A stretch of 64,000 nucleotides of DNA from Lithodes maja. Lineage: Eukaryota; Arthropoda; Malacostraca; Decapoda; Lithodidae. The DNA lies in assembly GCA_037953745.1 (NCBI GenBank), contig JBAKBP010004427.1, positions 1 to 64,000 on the forward strand. Reading direction: 5' to 3'. A program made the position numbers and the translations under genes. Below the pieces are notes generated by a model. That model had not been told where the DNA came from. It saw only the letters and a list, made by a program, of their open reading frames with translations, and ran no database searches. Positions 32,873-45,153 of this stretch are shown piece by piece. Position 1 is the first letter of the stretch; each line of letters begins with the position of its first letter.

Positions 32873-33394
32873 TTATAACCCTATAATCATTACACATGGC
32901 GAAAAAAATAATATATGAGAATCCACAAATTGCTTGCAAAGTATGAATGTTAACTTGCTAAGCACCAAATCCTTATAGAACTAGATTATATAATAAACAC
33001 ATGTTATAGTAGAATTGTTTAGTGGAATAAGCTACTGTCAGTAAGTTAAACTATCGTTAAAACTCACTAAACGTATTGACGCGTATTTATATGAGGATAT
33101 GGCAGGAGGGAGGCCATGGAGGCCTGTCCTTGACCCCACCCCTCAAATGTACAGTCACGAGCATAAATGCTGCGACAACCAGATAACGTCAACTCCTTCA
33201 TCACGAGAGGTTTATAATGAGCTGAATAAAGTCGTCTGACGGTAGCTAGAATGAAATAAAGATATCATTGTGAGTTTGAATATAAAGTTTAGCAATACCT
33301 TTGGAGACGAAAGGGCGAACATAATGTGGTTGGTGTCGCAGTATTTATGATCGTGACTGTACAACTATTATATTATATTATATTAGATTAGATT

Positions 33395-33417
33395 AACCTA
33401 ACCTAACCTAACCCTAA
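33395..33417 (+). repeat. Interstitial CCTAA (TTAGG) telomere-like run
   Basis: Four consecutive AACCTAACCT-type units, the complement of the arthropod telomere motif TTAGG. Short, in the middle of AT-rich sequence. Confidence 0.6.
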
Positions 33418-33484
33418 AATATAACAAAAATAACCAAAATAACAAATATAACAAAATACAAAATATAAAATACTGTACACTGAA

Positions 33485-33560
33485 TTAGAGTGGGATCGAA
33501 CACTGATTTTCCGAGTGGAAAGTGGGAGCTATACCAATTGGGCTATGGGGAGATCTGGCA
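33485..33560 (-). repeat. tRNA-like sequence (SINE head or pseudo-tRNA)
   Basis: On the minus strand there is an A-box-like ATAGCCCAATTGGTATAG and a B-box GTTCGATCCC about 35 bases further. Stems are imperfect, so a functional tRNA is unlikely. Confidence 0.45.
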
Positions 33561-34026
33561 GTAACGGTTTGAAGGCTTTATTTAAACGCGGGGCGGGCCT
33601 AGGGAGGTGAGGGACGGGGCCAAGGGGCCTAAGATTCTCACGCATGCCGTCTTACTTTATGGACTATTATAATATTCTACTCTACGTGAGGATTAAGCGC
33701 TATATAATGTCAAACACTTCTTAGAAACTTACATTGGATGAATTATTTACTTCATAAACCTCTGAATAGAGGAACTGAAACGATAATAATTATATTTTGT
33801 ACAAAGGTTTGAGGCATTCAGACAAATCTAGTTTATATTTACAAAGAGCGAATATGCTACAAATTAAATACACGGAAACTGCTTCAAAAATCATACTAAT
33901 AGCTGCTAATAGTATATAACGCATAATCTTGGTATATTTCTTTTTGACCTAAAAAATATTATGGTTCGTCCCCAAAGCGACCATTCTCCATCTGGTGGCC
34001 ACCCCAAGAACCTTCTCCGTGGTGCG

Positions 34027-34109
34027 TCTAATTGGGGTTGGGTGTGACAGGGATCTGCCTTGTGTGGGCCGATCGTCTTTTTGCAGACCCCCATTTTCTT
34101 ATGTTCTTA
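34027..34109 (+). mobile_element. CR1-like 3' tail fragment
   Basis: 83 bp matching the extreme 3' UTR of the CR1 copies (GACAGGGATCTGCCTTG block) and ending in TTCTTATG octamers. Too short for coding sequence. Confidence 0.82.
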
Positions 34110-34960
34110 TTAGCTTAACCCATTCAGACTTCAGTACCAGTTTCATCCTTTTACATTTGTTCTGGCTTTTTTTAGACGATTTTATTATATTACAAATATA
34201 TAATAGCCTATATATCAATATATATTTTATCTATATAATCTATTATACTATATTTTATGAATAATAATTTTGTCTAGCCCATTTTACAAACACTTACAAT
34301 ACCGTCTTGCATTAGGCTAAGTAGAAAGGTAATAAGTTACAAATATAGTTTGTAGTCGTGGACAGTAGTTTACAATTTAAAGGTGGTTTTATCATGCTAG
34401 TCTAAAGATAAATATAATTGGCAATGCAATCATGCCTTCATCTTCAGCAACTCATTCTAATTTCTATGTCAATGACAATTTTCACATTGAAAACTTGATC
34501 AAAGTAAAATATGAATTATTTTCTATATTTCACAGAAGTTCAAAGCCTCACTCGGCAAATCCAACAACTGATCCATTCCCATAGCCTAGCTAGGCTATGG
34601 GAATGGAAATATGCATTTTCTTTTTTCTTTTCTTAACAAAGCAGACTCTGACTCAATCAATATTGTCAGTGTTATCGTTGTTGTACATAGATATATGGTT
34701 AATTTTGTATACCTGTATACATCTGCTATTTCAATTTACTAGTTACAAAGCTAAACAAAATCAGTTAAATAACGAGATCATTAGGCTACTTTTTTTGTTT
34801 AATATACAGGTATATAGGTTTAATTTTTAATTCACTTGCATTGCACCAAACTTCTACTCCATAGTTAATATAGGGGTATACAAAAGAGTTATACCATGTT
34901 ACTAAAGTTGATATATAAAAAATGTTCAAAGAAAATATGAAAACCTACCATGTGCGTTTT
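34110..34960. other. Unrecognised AT-rich stretch
   Basis: A short inverted repeat lies around 34,577-34,605 (CCCATAGCCTAGC / GCTAGGCTATGGG). Otherwise nothing recognised. Confidence 0.5.
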
Positions 34961-34964
34961 ATGT

Positions 34965-36552
34965 TATAACTGTTACACTGTTACACTGTATAGACTGTAT
35001 AGTACTATAGCAAATAACTGTTACACTGTTACACTGTATAGACTGTATAGTACTATAGCAAATAACTGTTACACTGTTACACTGTATAGACTGTATAGTA
35101 CTATAGCAAATAACTGTTACACTGTTACACTGTATAGACTGTATAGTACTATAGCAAATAACTGTTACACTGTTACACTGTATAGACTGTATAGTACTAT
35201 AGCAAATAACTGTTACACTGTTACACTGTATAGACTGTATAGTACTATAGCAAATAACTGTTACACTGTATAGACTGTATAGTACTATAGCAAATAACTG
35301 TTACACTGTTACACTGTATAGACTGTATAGTACTATAGCAAATAACTGTTACACTGTTACACTGCATAGACTGTATAGTACTATAGCAAATAACTGTTAC
35401 ACTGTTACACTGTATAGACTGTATAGTACTATAGCAAATAACTGTTACACTGTATAGACTGTATAGTACTATAGCAAATAACTGTTACACTGTATAGACT
35501 GTATAGTACTATAGCAAATAACTGTTACACTGTTACACTGTATAGACTGTATAGTACTATAGCAAATAACTGTTACACTGTTACACTGTATAGACTGTAT
35601 AGTACTATAGCAAATAACTGTTACACTGTTACACTGTATAGACTGTATAGTACTATAGCAAATAACTGTTACACTGTTACACTGTATAGACTGTATAGTA
35701 CTATAGCAAATAACTGTTACACTGTATAGACTGTATAGTACTATAGCAAATAACTGTTACACTGTATAGACTGTATAGTACTATAGCAAATAACTGTTAC
35801 ACTGTTACACTGTATAGACTGTATAGTACTATAGCAAATAACTGTTACACTGTTACACTGTATAGACTGTATAGTACTATAGCAAATAACTGTTACACTG
35901 TTACACTGTATAGACTGTATAGTACTATAGCAAATAACTGTTACACTGTTACACTGTATAGACTGTATAGTACTATAGCAAATAACTGTTACACTGTTAC
36001 ACTGTATAGACTGTATAGTAGTATAGCAAATAACTGTTACACTGTTACACTGTATAGACTGTATAGTACTATAGCAAATAACTGTTACACTGTTACACTG
36101 TATAGACTGTATAGTACTATAGCAAATAACTGTTACACTGTTACACTGTATAGACTGTATAGTACTATAGCAAATAACTGTTACACTGTTACACTGTATA
36201 GACTGTATAGTACTATAGCAAATAACTGTTACACTGTTACACTGTATAGACTGTATAGTACTATAGCAAATAACTGTTACACTGTTACACTGTATAGACT
36301 GTATAGTACTATAGCAAATAACTGTTACACTGTTACACTGTATAGACTGTATAGTACTATAGCAAATAACTGTTACACTGTATAGACTGTATAGTACTAT
36401 AGCAAATAACTGTTACACTGTTACACTGTATAGACTATAGTACTATAGCAAATTACTGTTACACTGTTACACTGTATAGACTGTATAGTACTATAGCAAA
36501 TAACTGTTACACTGTTACACTGTATAGACTGTATTGTACTATAGCAAATAAC
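34965..36552 (+). repeat. 48-bp minisatellite, about 34 copies with 40-bp variants
   Basis: The unit contains two tandem TGTTACAC octamers and the perfect 12-bp palindrome TATAGTACTATA. Several units lack one octamer, giving 40 bp (for example near 35,262, 35,443 and 35,484). Units are almost identical, suggesting recent homogenisation. Sixteen-residue repeat frames arise only because 48 is divisible by three. Confidence 0.93.
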
Positions 36553-37230
36553 GTTCTACAATCTAGTACCAACATTATAGGCTAATAAATTAAATCCTAA
36601 TGGATTTTTGTTTAAATAAACTAATATGAAAGACCACTATACCATGTATTTTATTTAGTCTATAATTGCCAAAGGGTATTTGCTCAGAAATTAAGATGAG
36701 AAGCCAGTCTCTGGCAACTTAAAAAAGAATACTTCAGTTTTATTCTTATCTGAATGCTAGTACCTGCTTGACAAGCCATCCAGCATCCTCAGATATTGAG
36801 AAGATAATTTCTTCAGATATATGATCGGTCTTTGATTATCATGAGTGAGAAGCACTATGGTCAAAATAAAACCACTATAAATTACAGGATTTCACTCCCT
36901 CCATAGGCCTCAAAATGCCCCTAAAAGTACTAAATGTTCCCAAATGTTCTTGGTTTTCTTGGTTTTCTTGCTTACAGTAACATATATGATTATAGAGTAG
37001 ACCACATTCAATTATGAATAACTAATTTTATTCGAAATATTTCTTTCTAGTGTTTTTAATGTAGCCGAACGATTTTGAATGACATAATTGCCAATGTGTT
37101 TTCTAATACTCAAACAAATGTATAGACAATCAGGCTTTTTTTTTTTTTTTTTTTTTACCAAATAATTATAAGGACGACAGGACGACTACGTTGAGTAAAC
37201 TTCAAACTTATCTTCCTTATTGAAGTACTT
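36553..37230. other. Unrecognised stretch with poly-T
   Basis: AT-rich, with about 20 T at 37,136-37,156. No gene seen. Confidence 0.5.
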
Positions 37231-37888
37231 ACATAAGAACATAAGAACATAAGAAAATGGGAGTCTGCAGAGAGCCGATTGGTCCAAGCAAGGCAGATCC
37301 CTGTCCCACACTACCCCAATTCAATTACAAAGCCCAATTATAGGCTCATACTCTAATACCCTGAGGATCATCTTACCAAAACGGTTAGAGATTAACACAG
37401 GATTATGGGGGTCTGCAGAGCGCTGATTGGCCCAACCCGGCTGATCCCCCTTCACACCCAACCCTTCTCGTCCATATGATTATCCAATTTTATCTTAAAG
37501 CTCCCTACCGTTTTAGATCCCACTATAGCACTTGGTAGTCCATTCCACCCATCTACAACTCTGTTACCAAACCAATATTTGCCTATATCTTTTCTGAAAC
37601 AAAATTTATCTAATTTGAAACCATTGGTACGAGTTCTTTCGCTATCACTGAGCTTTAGTACATTTGTCATGTCCCCTTTGTTAATCCCACTAACCAACTT
37701 GAACACCTCTATCATATCCCCTCTAACTCTGCGTCTCTCTAACGAATGTAAACCTAATTTCTTCAACCTTTCTTCATACGGAAGATTTCTAATATTATGG
37801 ATAATTTTTGTCATTCTACGCTGTACTCTCTCCAATGAATCTATGTCCATTCTGTAATAAGGACACCAAAATTGGACAGCATAATCCA
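37231..37888 (-). pseudogene. CR1 RT C-terminus and 3' UTR (copy F, 3' part)
   Basis: Minus-strand frame DYAVQFWCPYYRMDIDSLER through LDNHMDEKGWV, then the 3' UTR and octamer tail. It is joined upstream, across insert E, to the RT part at 39,761. Confidence 0.85.
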
Positions 37889-39760
37889 ATAGGAGAAATG
37901 ACAGAAAATGATTTAGAAATGTGCAGTACATTAAATAGTCAATTTCTTTCCGTTTTCACTAATGAAAATTTGGCACAATTTCCAGAAGTCCGTAAGGTAT
38001 ATAGCGATAGTATAGAAAATAGGTTAAGTACGGTTACTATAAGTAGAAATGATGTGCTTAAGGAAATTGACAGACTGAAACCTCATAAATCGCCTGGTCC
38101 TGATGAGGTATATGCTAGAGTATTAAAAGAATGTAGGGATGAGTTAAGTTACCCATTAACATTTGTATTTAACAAGTCATTGGAGACAGGTATAGTTCCA
38201 GAAGCTTGGAAGCTTGCAAACGTAGTTCCGATCTTCAAAAAAGGTGACAAATCAATAGCATCCAATTACCGTCCCATTAGTCTTACATCAATCATAGGAA
38301 AGCTACTAGAGTCAATTATTGCTAGTAAAATTAGAAACCACTTAGATACATTTAATTTAATAAATTCTTCTCAGCATGGATTCACTCAGGGACGTTCTTG
38401 CCTTACTAATTTGCTTAGTTTTTTCTCAGAGGTATATGAAGAAGTAGATAATGACAAGTCATATGATATAATATATTTAGATTTCAGTAAAGCTTTCGAC
38501 AGAGTCCCCCATGAGAGATTGATGAGAAAGGTTGAGGCGCATGGAATAGGTGGGGCGTTGTTGGGATGGATTAGGTCATGGCTAATTGGTAGGAAGCAGA
38601 GAGTCAGCATAAATAGTACGAAGTCAGAATGGGGAGCAGTCAAAAGTGGTGTCCCCCAGGGATCTGTATTAGGTCCTCTGTTGTTTGTTATATACATAAA
38701 TGACCTTGATTTAGGTATAACTAGTAGGATAAGTAAATTTGCAGACGATACCAAAATGGGGAGAACAATTGATTCAGATAGAGATATAGAGTGCCTCCAA
38801 AGGGATCTAGATACCTTACACGAATGGTCAGTAAATTGGCAGATGAAGTTAACATTGACAAATGCAAGGTATTAAAGATAGGGAAGATGCATACAAATGT
38901 TAAATATAAACTAGCTAATGTGGAATTAGAAAACTCGAATTGTGAGAAAGATCTAGGTGTGTTTGTTAGCAATGATTTGAAGCCTAGACAACAGTGTATA
39001 AGCGTTCGAAACAAGGCAAACAAGATTCTCGGGTTCATCTCAAGGAGTGTGAGTAACAGAACTGCTGATGTTATCTTAAAACTTTACTTGTCATTAGTGA
39101 GACCCCATATGGATTATGCTGTTCAATTTTGGTGTCCTTATTACAGAATGGACATAGATTCATTGGAGAGAGTACAACGTAGAATGACAAAAATGATCCA
39201 TAATATTAGAAATCTTCCGTATAAAGAAAGGTTGAAGAAATTAGGCTTACATTCGTTAGAGAGACGCAGAGTTAGAGGGGATATGATAGAGGTGTTCAAG
39301 TGGGTTAGTGGAATTAACAAAGGGGACATGACAAATGTACTAAAGCTCAGTGATAGCGAAAGAACTCGTACCAATGGTTTCAAATTAGATAAATTTCGTT
39401 TCAGAAAAGATATAGGCAAATATTGGTTTGGTAACAGAGTTGTAGATGGGTGGAATGGACTACCAAGTGCTATAGTGGGATTAAAAACGATAGGGAGCTT
39501 TAAGATAAAATTGGATAAGCATATGGACGAGAAGGGTTGGGTGTGAAGGGGGATCAGCAGGGTTGGGCCAATCAGCGCTCTGCAGACCCCCGTAATCCTG
39601 CGTTAATCTCTAACCGTTTTGGTAAGATGATCCTCAGGGTATTAGAGTGTTGAGCCTATAATTGGGCTTTGTAATTGGGGTTGTGTGGGACAGGGATCTG
39701 CCTTGCTTAGGCCAATCGTCTTTCTGCAGACTCCCATTTTCTTATGTTCTTATGTTCTTA
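37889..39760 (+). mobile_element. CR1-like LINE copy E, inserted into copy F in opposite direction
   Basis: Begins within the linker before RT and ends with TTCTTATG octamers. The flanks join to ...ATAATCCA|TATGGGG..., which equals the uninterrupted sequence in copy A read in reverse. So the insertion created no visible target duplication. Confidence 0.88.
37895..39546 (+). pseudogene. CR1-like reverse transcriptase with one frameshift (copy E)
   Basis: A nearly complete RT. It has the KPHKSPGPDEVYARVLKE block, SNYRPISLTSIIGKLLE, QHGFTQGRSCLTNLL, motif A YLDFSKAFDRVPHERL, motif B GVPQGSVLGPLLF and motif C FADDTKMG. The first frame runs to 38,875, where one missing T near 38,849 (WQMK followed by a shift) moves the rest into the frame ending at 39,546. 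Otherwise there are no stops. The endonuclease is missing through 5' truncation. Very similar to copies A and F, so a recent insertion. Confidence 0.87.
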
Positions 39761-41015
39761 TATGGGGTCTCACTAATGACAAGTAAAGTTTTAAGATAAC
39801 ATCAGCAGTTCTGTTACTCACACTCCTAGAGATGAACCCGAGAATCCTGTTTGCCTTATTACGAATGCTTATACACTGTTTTCTAGGTTTCAAATCATTG
39901 CTAACAAACACACCTAGATCTTTCTCGCAGTCTGAATTTTCTAATTCTAAATTAGCTAGTTTATATTTAACATTTGTTTGCATCTTCCCTATCTTTAATA
40001 CCTTGCATTTGTCAATGTTAAACTTCATCTGCCAATTTACTGACCATTCATGTAACGTATCTAGATCCCTTTGGAGGCACTCTATATCGCTATCTGAATC
40101 AATTGATCTCCCCATTTTAGTATTGTCTGCGAATTTACTTATCCTACTAGTTATACCTAAATCTAGGTCATTTATGTATATAAGAAACAACAGGGGACCT
40201 AATACTGATCCCTGGGGGACACCACTTTTGACTGCTCCCCACTCTGACTTGGTACCATTTATGCTGACTCTCTGTTTCCTACCAATTAGCCATGACCTAA
40301 TCCATCCCAACAACGATCCTCCTATTCCATATGCCTCAACCTTTCTCATCAATCTCTCATGAGGGACTCTGTCGAAAGCTTTACTGAAATCTAAATAAAT
40401 AATATCATATGACTTGTCACTATCTACTGCTTCATATACCTCTGAGAAAAAGCTAAGCAAATTAGTAAGGCAAGAACGTCCCTGAGTGAATCCATGCTGA
40501 GAAGGATTTATTAAGTTAAATTTTTCTAAGTGGCTTCTAATTTTCCTAGCAATAATAGACTCTAGCAACTTTCCTATGATTGATGTGAGACTAATGGGAC
40601 GGTAATTGGATGCTATCGATTTATCACCTTTTTTGAAGATCGGAACTACATTTGCAAGCTTCCAAGCTTCTGGAACTAAACCTGTTTCTAATGCCTTGTT
40701 AAATAAAAATGCTAATGGGCTACTTAACTCATCTCTGCATTCTTTTAATACTCTAGCATATACCTCGTCAGGACCAGGCGATTTTTGAGGTTTCAGTCTG
40801 TCAATTTCCTTAAGCACATCATTTCTACTTATACTAACTGTACTTAACATGTTTTCTATACTATCACTATATACCATATTGACTTTTGGAATCTGTGCCA
40901 AATTTGCATTAGTGAAAACGGAAAGAAACTGACTATTTAATGTACAGCACATTTCTAAATCATTTTCTGTTATTTCTCCTATTGAAGTTTTTAGGGGGCC
41001 TATTACATCTCTAAC
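39761..41015 (-). pseudogene. CR1-like RT, main part, with altered active site (copy F)
   Basis: An open frame of 400 codons (39,750-40,952) from the linker to the point of insert E. It has the same motifs as copy E, but motif C reads FADNTKMG: the second catalytic Asp is Asn. This change alone should abolish polymerase activity. The final few residues past 39,761 are read into insert E sequence and are not native. Confidence 0.87.
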
Positions 41016-41022
41016 TTTAGAT

Positions 41023-41941
41023 TTATCTATCTATCTATCTATTGCCTGACGCCGTGATCCCCGAAGAGGTGGCCACGAACGAACCGGCCCCATGCACCTC
41101 TGTCCCCAGTCAGTCGACGCCCCTCCCCCAACCAGCACCGCCTTCGTTCATGTAGTTCCTCACTCCATCCTTCCACCTCATATTCGGTCTACCTCTCCCC
41201 CTCTGTCCCTCCACCTCGCTCTCGTACACCCTCTTAGTCATTCTCTCGCTTTCCATACGTTCCATATGGCCGAACCATCTCAAGTTGTTCCTTTTCACAC
41301 TTTCCAGCACATCTACCTCCACACCACACCTCCTTCTTACTTCCTCATTAGTCTGTCTATCCCTCCATGTAACTCCGCACGCACTCCTTAAGTAATTCAT
41401 TTCCACTGCTCTCACTCTTGGTCTGAGTCTCTCAACCAACGTCCATGCTTCGCTTCCGTAAGTCAGTGTCGGGATTACCACACTGTCATGCAAGGACTTC
41501 TTCACTTCCATACTGACCACCCTATTTCTTGTTACTGCTTTTAGCATTCCTACAACCCTCTTCCCCTGTTGTACCCTCTCCCACACCTCTTCATCCACAG
41601 TCCCATCTTTACTCAACACACTGCCCAGATACTTAAAAGAGTTGACGATCTCCATAGCCTGACCGTTCAGCTTCACCTCACACTCTGTGACTTCACCCCT
41701 TTCGAAGACCATAACCTTGCTCTTCCCCGTATTTACCTTCAAATTCCGTTTTTCGCACACTGTTCCAAACTCATTTACCAGACCCTGCAACTCCCATTCA
41801 TTAACACTCATCAGAACTGTATCATCCGCAAACAGCAGTATAGGTAGCTTCCACTCAATTCCCTCCCTTTTCAGCGATACACCAACATCCACTGCTCTTG
41901 ATAGTATTTCTTTCATGACTCCATCCATACATACAGTAGTA
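41023..41941 (-). mobile_element. RTE-like LINE copy G, 5'-truncated
   Basis: The tail is (TCTA)n on the plus strand at 41,023-41,041. The minus-strand frame (41,110 to about 41,930) covers RT motif C LLFADDTVLMSVNEWELQ to RGRGRPNMRWKDGVRNY. A 7-bp target duplication TTTAGAT is at 41,016-41,022 and 41,942-41,948. Inserted in copy F of CR1. Very close in sequence to copies 1 and H. Confidence 0.9.
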
Positions 41942-41948
41942 TTTAGAT

Positions 41949-43300
41949 GTATATAGTTGGTAAAAAGCTTTAGGGTTATTTTTTGAGTCACTGGCTATCC
42001 TTATTTCATAATTTCTTTTTGCTTTCCTGATTTCCTTTTTGACCTGTCTTGATAGAGTCTGATAGTATATATGTAGATGATTTTCGCCTTTCTTTATTTT
42101 TCTATATATTCCTTTCTTTTTTCCTATAAGATCTATTAGCTGATTAGTCATCCAGTTTGGTTGGTTCTGCGGCGATCTAAATCTTCTTTTAGGGATATAT
42201 TTATTTTGAGCATTGTGGAGTGAAGCAATAAACTGGTTATATGTAGGTGGCAAGTTTAACTCTGGCATATCCTGACTTAATTGCTTAACAATAGGGTCCA
42301 CCCTTAAGTCTCTTCTTAGCCCACCATAATCGGCTTTTCTGAAATCTGGGATAAGTGTCGTATTCTCTTTAGCATTCCCTGTCCATTGTATATTAAAATA
42401 AATAGATTTATGATCGCTATTTCCTAGGTGGTCACCAATATCTACATCATTTATCATATGTTCATTGTTACAGAAAACTAAATCAAGAATATTAATACCT
42501 CTATTCGGCGTATCTATGAATTGAAATAAAAAACTATCTTGTACTACCTCAATAAACTCTACTGAATCGGAGTCGCCTATTTGGTGCTGCCAATCAATGT
42601 TCGGAAAATTAAAATCCCCCATAATGCACACATTGCTAAACCTTGATGCTATTTTAATTTCCTCCCATAACGATGTTCCGCCATTTCTACTCATATTAGG
42701 CGGTCTATATATAACTCCAATAACTATGGTCTCACTACCTTCGTTAACCTCTACCCAAACACTTTCATTATCATTATTAATTTTAGTCTAATACCTGATT
42801 TAATACAGCTTTTTAATGTACTCCTGACAAACACTGCTATACCCCCGCCCCTCCTACTTGTTCTGTCATATTTAAACAAACTATATCCTGGAATATCAAA
42901 TTCTGCTAAAAAATGCGTAGATTCTGTATTAATCCACGTTTCAGTTAGCGCTATTATGTCTATATTTTCTGTGCTAACGAGTGCTCTAAGTTCATTCATT
43001 TTGTTACATAAACTCCTACAATTTGTATAATATACCCTCAAACTATTACTTTTATTTGCAACTAATTTTCTATTGCGTTTAGCTAACTTATTATTTCCTG
43101 TTGAACTACTAGCTCTAGACGGAAATTCTACTCAATCAGTATTCTCATCATTACTATCAGTTACATGTGTAGGGTTATCAATACTACTATTACACATCAC
43201 TATATACGCACTATCTTGACTGATTATTTCTATTTTACTCACTGGTTTGTCACATGAAGTACCTGCTCCATATGGAGACAGTATTTTACTTACACACCCA
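41949..43300 (-). pseudogene. CR1-like AP endonuclease region (copy F)
   Basis: Two frames separated by a one-base shift near 42,780. The first (to 43,041) has RVYYTNCRSLCNKMNEL, IALTETWINTE with the catalytic Glu, and RRGGGIAVFVR. The second (41,949-42,694) has MGDFNFPNIDW and NSDHKSIYFN with the catalytic Asp/His, and ends in the linker VKKEIRKAKRNYEIRIASDS, where insert G interrupts. The endonuclease nicks the target DNA for reverse transcription. Upstream, towards 43,300, a low-complexity Ser/Asn-rich linker frame (SKIEIISQDSAYIVM) runs to insert H. Confidence 0.83.
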
Positions 43301-43302
43301 GG

Positions 43303-44240
43303 TGTGATGTCCCAGTGGTTGTTTACTGTATATATGGATGGAGTTATGAAAGAAATACTATCAAGAGCAGTGGATGTTGGTGTATCGCTGAAAAGGGAGG
43401 GAATTGAGTGGAAGCTACCTATACTGCTGTTTGCGGATGATACAGTTCTGATGAGTGATAATGAATGGGAGTTGCAGGGTCTGGTAAATGAGTTTGGAAC
43501 AGTGTACGAAAAACGGAATTTGAAGGTAAATACGGGGAAGAGCAAGGTTATGGTCTTCGAAAGGGGTGAAGTCACAGAGTGTGAGGTGAAGCTGAACGGT
43601 CAGGCTATGGAGATCGTCAACTCTTTTAAGTATCTGGGCAGTGTGTTGAGTAAAGATGGGACTATGGATGAAGAGGTGCGGGAGAGGGTACAACAGGGGA
43701 AGAGGGTTGTAGGAACGCTAAAAGCAGTAACAAGAAATAGGGTGGTCAGTATGGAAGTGAAGAAGTCCTTGCATGACAGTGTGGTAATCCCGACACTGAC
43801 TTACGGAAGCGAAGCATGGACGTTGGTTGAGAGACTCAGACCAAGAGTGAGAGCAGTGGAAATTAATTACTTAAGGAGTGCGTGCGGAATTACATGGAGG
43901 GATAGACAGACTAATGAGGAAGTAAGAAGGAGGTGTGGTGTGGAGGTAGATGTGCTGGAAAGTGTGAAAAGGAACAACTTGACATGGTTCGGCCATATGG
44001 AACGTATGGAAAGCGAGAGAATGACTAAGAGGGTGTACGAGAGCGAGGTGGAGGGACAGAGGGGGAGAGGTAGACCGAATATGAGGTGGAAGGATGGAGT
44101 GAGGAACTACATGAATGAAGGCGGTGCTGGTTGGGGGGAGGGGCGTCGACTGACTGGGGACAGAGGTGCATGGGGGCGGTTCGTTCGTGGCCACCCCTTC
44201 GGGGATCACGGCGTCAGGCAATAGATAGATAGATAGATAG
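43303..44240 (+). mobile_element. RTE-like LINE copy H, 5'-truncated
   Basis: Inserted in copy F between ORF1 and the endonuclease with a target duplication ACCCAGG(T) at 43,296-43,302 and 44,241-44,247. It ends in (ATAG)n. Starts at RT motif B (CVMS-type block, here VMSQWLFTVYMDGVM). Confidence 0.92.
43310..44224 (+). CDS. RTE-like RT C-terminal part, open frame (copy H)
   Basis: Open without a stop from the truncation point to the end of the ORF. It includes motif C LLFADDTVLMSDNE, FKYLGSVLSKDGTMDEEVRE, TLTYGSEAWTLVERLR and the C-terminal LTWFGHMERMESERM and RGRGRPNMRWKDG blocks. RT fingers and endonuclease are missing, so it is a dead copy despite the open frame. Near-identity to copy 1 (1-2,055) shows both are recent. 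Confidence 0.85.
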   Translation, partial: SQWLFTVYMDGVMKEILSRAVDVGVSLKREGIEWKLPILLFADDTVLMSDNEWELQGLVNEFGTVYEKRNLKVNTGKSKVMVFERGEVTECEVKLNGQAMEIVNSFKYLGSVLSKDGTMDEEVRERVQQGKRVVGTLKAVTRNRVVSMEVKKSLHDSVVIPTLTYGSEAWTLVERLRPRVRAVEINYLRSACGITWRDRQTNEEVRRRCGVEVDVLESVKRNNLTWFGHMERMESERMTKRVYESEVEGQRGRGRPNMRWKDGVRNYMNEGGAGWGEGRRLTGDRGAWGRFVRGHPFGDHGVRQ

Positions 44241-44247
44241 ACCCAGG

Positions 44248-45153
44248 TTTTTTTAACGAAACCCCGCAACAATCTTGTCCAGCGAGCTGGCTAAGGTCGA
44301 AACTCCTAGTCGAGAAATATGTACTCCATCCTGGGCATACAGTTCATCCTCACCATAGAAGTGGGTCCAGTTATCTAGGAATGGTATTGACTTTGCCTTG
44401 CAATACTTCTCCAGCCGTCTATTTACACCAATAGCCCTGGAGGACCATTCCTTCCGTACCCCTCTTCTTGGCAGGATACTGTGTACCACAGGAAATCCAC
44501 CCTTCTCCTTGATCCTCTCCAGCATTTCCTGGTACTTGGTCAGCAACTCCTCAGTCCTGCATCTCCATATGTCATTAGACCCCGCGTTGATGAAGATGAT
44601 GGGGTCCTCCCCACCCACTTCTAGGACACCATCCATCTTCTCTGCCACCCTCCCGACTCCGGCTCCAGGTAGGCAGACAACTTTACTAACATGAGTGTTA
44701 GTAGCCCTGTCAAGGTACCTAGCCATTGAATCACCGACAATGAACTTAGCTTTTTTCCGTTGTCGGCGTGTAGCAGGAGTTGTAGTAGCAGTTGTTGCAG
44801 CAACAGCAGCAGACTCCCGCCCCCCCCTCCCCTCTCACTGCCTCGATGATCGCCACTTCCTCGCCATCACTCTCATCAGCCAAGGTGCTGAAGTTGTTGT
44901 GGGTCTTGAGTGGCTGCCTTTTCAGCTTGCAGGCCATTGCACTTGTTGACACCACTTTCCAAGGGACTTCACGATCCCTGGGAACACTTCCGGTAGCCTC
45001 ACACTTCTTCTCCGCCATAGCTAGTCTCAAGGCCAAATTTTCATCTTTGAGACACTGAATCTCCTGCTCCACACTCTCCAGTCTTTCTTGCAAAGCAAGA
45101 CAAAGCTGGAGAGTATGGGAGGAGACAGCAGACTCATCAACAACAGCCATCAC
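44248..45153 (-). pseudogene. CR1-like ORF1 with coiled coil and SGNH-esterase domain (copy F)
   Basis: N-terminal frame 44,746-45,153: a probable coiled coil (LQERLESVEQEIQCLKDENL), then a basic region. After a frameshift near 44,750 comes an SGNH-hydrolase domain: FIVGDSMARYLDRAT (GDS nucleophile, about 44,700-44,750), VGRVAEKMDGVLEVGGED, FINAGSNDIWRC (GTND-like) and the C-terminal DGVHISRLG with the catalytic Asp/His pair. Esterase ORF1 proteins are known in CR1/L2-type LINEs and are thought to help ribonucleoprotein formation. All three catalytic blocks look preserved; only the frame is broken. Confidence 0.8.

Noticed and set aside
32346..32939. Repeat proteins on both strands
   Set aside because: Products of a 24-bp minisatellite; the period is a multiple of three, so frames stay open without selection.
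34950..36552. CRISPR-like array or repeat protein
   Set aside because: Units are directly adjacent with no unique spacers, and the context is eukaryotic; it is a minisatellite.
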